In this document: piece by piece, positions 60,758 to 64,000 of the stretch
How positions within the stretch are numbered: position 1 is the stretch's first letter
Layout of the letters: every line of letters starts with the position of its first letter
Assembly (NCBI GenBank): GCA_023404495.1
Contig: JAEYBE010000003.1
Coordinates: 78,922-142,921 of the forward strand
Direction: 5' to 3'
DNA from: Actinomycetes bacterium
Lineage (GTDB): Bacteria > Actinomycetota > Thermoleophilia > Solirubrobacterales > JACPNS01
Length of the DNA stretch: 64,000 bases
Translations under genes and position numbers: made by a program
The notes under the pieces: model-generated
Database searches by the model: none
What the model was told of the DNA's origin: nothing
Seen by the model: the letters and a program-made list of their open reading frames with translations, nothing else

Positions 60758-62025
60758 TGCGACACCCGCTCAGCGATCGCCGCGACGTAATCGGTCGCGG
60801 TGAGGCCGGAAAGCTCTTCTTGATTACCCGTCTCCATGTTCTTCACGGCGGCATCGTATTGACCACGCTCGCCGCCGAGGATGACGACGTGGCGCGCGCC
60901 AAGCTTTGACGCCTGCTTGAGCTGGCTGCGCAAAGCGCGTCCGCCGAGTTCCAGGATCACCGGTCCGGCCAGGCGCGAGCGCAGTTCGGTCGCGAGCTTG
61001 AACATCGTGGCCTCGTCCACGCCGGGCTCGAACGCAACGTAGACGTCGGCCGAAACGTTTGTTTCCTGCGCGCCGGCCGAAGCCAGAATGCGCTCCACAC
61101 CAGCCGCCCAACCAACGCCGGGCGTCGGCGGACCGCCGAGCATCTCGACCAAACCGTCGTAGCGGCCGCCCCCAGCGACGCCCGACTGCGCGCCGAGGCC
61201 GTCTGCGGTGAACTCGAAAACCGTCCGCGTGTAGTAGTCGAGTCCGCGGACGAGCGTCGTGTCGATCTCGTAAGCCACGTCAGCCGCATCCAGCAGCGAG
61301 AGCACGGCGTCGAAATGCTCACGATCGGCCGCCGAGATCGAGTCCATCAGGCGCGGCGCGGTCGTCATCACCTGCTGCGTCGCCTCGTCCTTGGCGTCGA
61401 AGGCGCGCAACGGGTTGAGGTCGATTCGCTCGGCAACTTCGTGCGAGAGCTTTGACTCGTTCGCGCGCAGAAATCCCTTCAGCTCGTCCGAGTAGGCGGC
61501 TCGCTCTTCATGCGAGCCGAGACTGCCGATGCGCAGACGCACACCATTGGTGCCTGCGGCATTGAGCAACCCGTCGAGCAACGCGATCGACTCGGCGTCG
61601 ACCAGCGGTGAATCGCTCCCCAGCGCCTCGGCGCCGATCTGGCTGAACTGCCGGAAGCGTCCGGCCTGCGGGGCTTCCTGGCGAAAGAACGGCCCGTGGT
61701 ACCAGAGCTTCACCGGCTGGGGAAGCTTGTGCATGCCGTGCTCGACGTAGGCGCGGCAGACTGCTGCGGTCCCTTCCGGCCGGAGCGTGATCGAGCGGCC
61801 ACCCTGGTCCTCGAAGGTGTACATCTCCTTTTGGACGACGTCGGTCGACTCGCCGACGCCGCGCGCGAAAAGCGCGGTGACCTCGAAGACCGGAGTTTCG
61901 ATGCGGCCATAGCCGCTCCGCGTCATCAGCGGCCCGGCGACCCCCTCAACCAAACGGTCGCGCGCGTCCGACTGGCCGGGCAGAACGTCGGATGTGCCAC
62001 GCGGGGCCTGGAGCTTCTCGCCCAC
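60754..62025 (-). CDS. hisS: Histidyl-tRNA synthetase
   Basis: Class IIa synthetase of 423 aa: APRGTSDVLPGQ at the N-terminus, motif 1 and TLRPEGTAAVCRAYVEHGM, FRQEAPQAGRFRQFSQIGAEALG (motif 2), the HisA box VRGLDYYTRTVFEF, AGGGRYDGLVEMLGG, motif 3 GVGWAAGVERIL and a C-terminal anticodon-binding domain. It lies 5 bp after the MBL gene and overlaps aspS by GTGA, the usual hisS-aspS pair. Confidence 0.97.
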   Translation of the reverse strand: MGEKLQAPRGTSDVLPGQSDARDRLVEGVAGPLMTRSGYGRIETPVFEVTALFARGVGESTDVVQKEMYTFEDQGGRSITLRPEGTAAVCRAYVEHGMHKLPQPVKLWYHGPFFRQEAPQAGRFRQFSQIGAEALGSDSPLVDAESIALLDGLLNAAGTNGVRLRIGSLGSHEERAAYSDELKGFLRANESKLSHEVAERIDLNPLRAFDAKDEATQQVMTTAPRLMDSISAADREHFDAVLSLLDAADVAYEIDTTLVRGLDYYTRTVFEFTADGLGAQSGVAGGGRYDGLVEMLGGPPTPGVGWAAGVERILASAGAQETNVSADVYVAFEPGVDEATMFKLATELRSRLAGPVILELGGRALRSQLKQASKLGARHVVILGGERGQYDAAVKNMETGNQEELSGLTATDYVAAIAERVSQ

Positions 62026-62030
62026 AGCGA

Positions 62031-62675
62031 TCAGGCCTGCGAAATCTCGGCTAGGAATGGATTGCTCGCGGCCTCGGCCTCGAGCGTGGTCACGCCCATG
62101 TGCCCCGGGAAGACGGCAGTCTCGGGCGGCAGCGTCTTGAGCAGAATGCCGATCGAATCGAGCAGCGTCTGCATGTCGCCGCCGGGCAGGTCGGTGCGTC
62201 CGATTGATCCCTGGAACAGCACGTCGCCGGAGAAGAGCGCGTGCTCGGCCGGAATCGAGTAGCTGACGTGGCCGGGCGAATGACCCGGCGTGAAGAGCAC
62301 ATCGATCTCAAAGCCTGCAAGATCGAGTCGCTCCCCGCCGGCGACCGTGTGCTCGGCTTCGTAGTTCTCGAACGGACCGACGCCGGGGAAGCGAATGAAG
62401 TTGTTGATGTCGGCGAGGATGTGGCGCTCGAGCTCGGGCACCCATACCTCGACGCCGAGCGCATCGGCCATCGGCTTGACGGCGCCCACGTGATCGAAGT
62501 GGGTGTGGGTGATCAGAATCGCCTTGACGTCGGCGCCGGTCTCTTCGATCGCCTGGGTGATGCTGTCGGGCTCGTCGCCGGGATCAATCAAGAGCGCGGC
62601 ATTCTCGGCCGCGTCGTTGATCACGATGAAGGTGTTCTCGCCGACCGGTCCGACTGTGAGGTACGCGATCTTCAC
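62031..62675 (-). CDS. MBL-fold metallo-hydrolase (glyoxalase II-like)
   Basis: A 214-aa binuclear-zinc hydrolase: THTHFDH at 56-62, PGHSPGHVSY, FSGDVLFQGSIGRTDLPGGD and VFPGHMGVTT supply all metal ligands. Length and motifs match the YcbL/glyoxalase II-like group found upstream of hisS in many actinobacteria. It probably hydrolyses a thioester; the true substrate is unknown. Confidence 0.9.
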   Translation of the reverse strand: MKIAYLTVGPVGENTFIVINDAAENAALLIDPGDEPDSITQAIEETGADVKAILITHTHFDHVGAVKPMADALGVEVWVPELERHILADINNFIRFPGVGPFENYEAEHTVAGGERLDLAGFEIDVLFTPGHSPGHVSYSIPAEHALFSGDVLFQGSIGRTDLPGGDMQTLLDSIGILLKTLPPETAVFPGHMGVTTLEAEAASNPFLAEISQA

Positions 62676-62683
62676 CGCGCCGC

Positions 62684-63085
62684 CTACTTCTCCGCCTTCT
62701 TGGCAGCTTTCTCGGCGGCTCGCCGCGCCGCCGCCTCGGCGTCTTTGCGCTGGCGGCGGTTGTAGAGGAACACGTCGGTGTAGTAGCCCATCGGGACGTA
62801 GAGTCCGAACATCACGATCGCGATGAAGATCGCACCGAGCGGCGGCTGCCTGAGCACGAGCAGCAACGCGAAGAAGACGCCGGCCGCGATTCCGGCGCGG
62901 GTCAGAGCGCCTCGCCAGGTCGGCTCGCTGTTGGCTCGCTCGAGCCGTCGATCGTTTGAGCGACGCATCGCCTGCTGCCTTGCCTGGGCCCGCGAAGTCG
63001 GGCGGCTGGTGCGGCCACGCGATTCGACGCGGCCGGCCTGATCCCCGCGGTGCTTGGTGCGGCGTTTCTTTTTCGTCTGAGCCAC
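62684..63085 (-). CDS. Small basic membrane protein
   Basis: A 133-aa protein with a very basic cytoplasmic N-terminus (1-58, KKKRRTKHRG, many Arg), two transmembrane helices (about 65-83 and 86-104) joined by a short turn, and an Ala/Lys/Glu-rich helical tail. No family recognised. It sits between ftcD and the MBL gene with gaps of 5 and 8 bp. The charged N-terminus could bind nucleic acid or phospholipid. Confidence 0.7.
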   Translation of the reverse strand: MAQTKKKRRTKHRGDQAGRVESRGRTSRPTSRAQARQQAMRRSNDRRLERANSEPTWRGALTRAGIAAGVFFALLLVLRQPPLGAIFIAIVMFGLYVPMGYYTDVFLYNRRQRKDAEAAARRAAEKAAKKAEK

Positions 63086-63090
63086 GGCGG

Positions 63091-63954
63091 TCAGCTTAGT
63101 TCTTTGAGGACGCGCTCGAGCACTCGCCGTTCGGGGTCGAAGTCGAGCAGAGGCACGTCGGCCGGAAAGTCTGCGAGTGCCGCGTCGGGAGCCAGCCCGA
63201 CGAGTTCGGCCGCCGAGATTGCCGCGCGCTGGCGAACGAATTCGACGACCTGCCCGAGCGTAACTTTGAATGGATCGTGAATGTTGCAGGAGACCTGGGC
63301 ACAGCCGCGCGCCTCGAGGTAAAGACCGATCGCGCGAACACCCTCCGGGCCGCCGCCGGATTCGCGCAGCTCTGCGGCGATCTCCTTGGCGCGCTCGATC
63401 GAAACGTCGGCGGCCAGGTCCACGTTGAAGGCGACCATCGGTGGGCGCGCTGAGACGAGCGTCGCCCCGCCAGTTGGATTCAGCTCGTCGGGCCCGAAGT
63501 CCGGGCGGTGCTCACCCGAGGCCATCCGCTCGGCCAGGCCCTTGATCCCGCCGGCGCGCAGCTCGGCGCGTTCGCGGCCGCCCGCGAGCTCGCCGTAGAG
63601 AAACACCGGGGTATTCGTGTTTTTGGCAATCATCTCGGCGGCCGTCAGTGCTTCGGCGCACGCTGCGCCGCGATCGCTCGGTGAGAGGTAAACGACGGGA
63701 ACGACGTCAATCGCGCCGACGTGCGGATGGATGCCTGCATGCCCGGATACGTCCACGCTTGCGTGCACGTCCGCCGCCCCGCGAGCGAGCGCCGGGGCCA
63801 GTTCGCCCTGGATTGAAGCCAGCGTGAAGACCGATCGGTGGTGGTCGGGATCGCTGTGCACATCGAGCAGGTGCGCGGGCGCGAAGGCCGCACCAATGCG
63901 GGCGATCGCGTCCTGATCGACCCCTTCGGAGACGTTTGGCACGGACATCAGCAT
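63091..63954 (-). CDS. ftcD: Glutamate formimidoyltransferase
   Basis: A 287-aa protein matching the stand-alone N-terminal half of FTCD: VPNVSEGVDQDAIARIGAAF at the start, DVHSDPDHHRSVFT, the GHAGIHPHVGAIDVVPVVYLSP active-site region with its histidines, and HDPFKVTLGQVVEFV. It transfers the formimino group from N-formimino-glutamate to tetrahydrofolate, linking histidine breakdown to one-carbon metabolism. No hut genes are nearby. The ATG at 63954 begins the long tRNA-synthetase operon, 20 bp downstream of a plus-strand tRNA start. Confidence 0.9.
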   Translation of the reverse strand: MLMSVPNVSEGVDQDAIARIGAAFAPAHLLDVHSDPDHHRSVFTLASIQGELAPALARGAADVHASVDVSGHAGIHPHVGAIDVVPVVYLSPSDRGAACAEALTAAEMIAKNTNTPVFLYGELAGGRERAELRAGGIKGLAERMASGEHRPDFGPDELNPTGGATLVSARPPMVAFNVDLAADVSIERAKEIAAELRESGGGPEGVRAIGLYLEARGCAQVSCNIHDPFKVTLGQVVEFVRQRAAISAAELVGLAPDAALADFPADVPLLDFDPERRVLERVLKELS

Positions 63955-63974
63955 TGGTAGCCTTCGCGTCTCCC

Positions 63975-64000
63975 GGCGGGGTAGCTCAGTTGGTTAGAGC
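63975..64000 (+). tRNA. 5' end of a tRNA gene, truncated by the window edge
   Basis: GGCGGGG then TA and the D-arm GCTCAGTTGGTTAGAGC, the standard start of a tRNA (acceptor 5' strand 63975-63981, U8, A9, D-stem and loop). The anticodon lies beyond the window, so the isotype cannot be given. Confidence 0.9.

Overview
This 64 kb window is a G+C-rich chromosomal segment, almost entirely coded on the minus strand, from a member of the Actinomycetota. The deep-branching class Thermoleophilia (Solirubrobacterales-like) is my best guess. The actinobacterial placement rests on gene order. tlyA-nadK-recN-steA-steB/mctB-pyrG-xerD matches the Mycobacterium Rv1694-Rv1701 block. alaS-ruvX-mltG-aroE ... 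aroC-aroK-aroB-aroQ-pepP-efp-nusB matches the Rv2555c-Rv2533c block. The class is inferred from style: a CSLREA-motif secreted protein, Gly/Ala/Thr-rich linkers, a fused AroKB, and a complete type IV pilus locus with no secretin. No 16S rRNA gene is present to confirm it.

Layout. 0-9.6 kb: tRNA-Asn, an unusual array of three identical-arm palindromes spaced exactly 63 bp, then rpoD-dnaG-dgt-recO (minus), a divergent glutaredoxin-mutM pair (plus), xerD, a secreted CSLREA protein and a DUF3866 protein. 9.6-17.7 kb: pyrG, a MraY-like membrane transferase, the SteB/SteA division pair, recN, nadK and tlyA. 17.7-23.4 kb: an accessory island. It holds a non-coding stretch that folds on paper into a perfect three-way junction, a DUF433 antitoxin-like gene, two tandem RHS C-terminal toxin cassettes each followed by a candidate immunity gene, an RHS scrap, and an intact IS3-family element that adjoins the RHS gene's missing 5' end. 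23.4-28.6 kb: a saccharopine-dehydrogenase-like enoyl reductase, dxs and a polyprenyl synthase (isoprenoid supply), a small XseB-like protein, nusB and efp. 28.6-35.0 kb: a coupled trio (cupredoxin-like, polytopic membrane protein, 60-aa membrane peptide), pepP, and the shikimate genes aroQ, aroKB and aroC. 35.1-51.1 kb: a type IV pilus locus (two pilus-associated membrane proteins, pilO, pilN, pilM, three minor pilin-like proteins, prepilin peptidase, pilA, pilC, pilT, pilB). 51.3-64 kb: aroE, mltG, ruvX, alaS, an IscU-MnmA fusion, a thioredoxin-fold protein, aspS, hisS, an MBL hydrolase and ftcD, ending in the first 26 nt of a tRNA.

How it works together. Most genes are housekeeping and are packed with GTGA/ATGA start-stop overlaps, so the window is a few long translationally coupled operons: replication/transcription (dnaG-rpoD), tRNA charging and tRNA thiolation, and chorismate synthesis. 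The pilus locus lies between aroE and aroC, and pilA has a terminator on each side, so the major pilin is expressed as its own unit.

Most noteworthy: (1) the 63-bp-periodic palindrome array beside rpoD; (2) the three-way-junction element upstream of tlyA/DUF433; (3) a perfect 40-bp palindrome inside the mltG reading frame; (4) the IscU-MnmA fusion that has lost the third IscU cysteine; (5) the RHS toxin-immunity array; (6) the cupredoxin/membrane-protein trio behind a dyad operator-like site. All calls are from reading the sequence; no database search was run.
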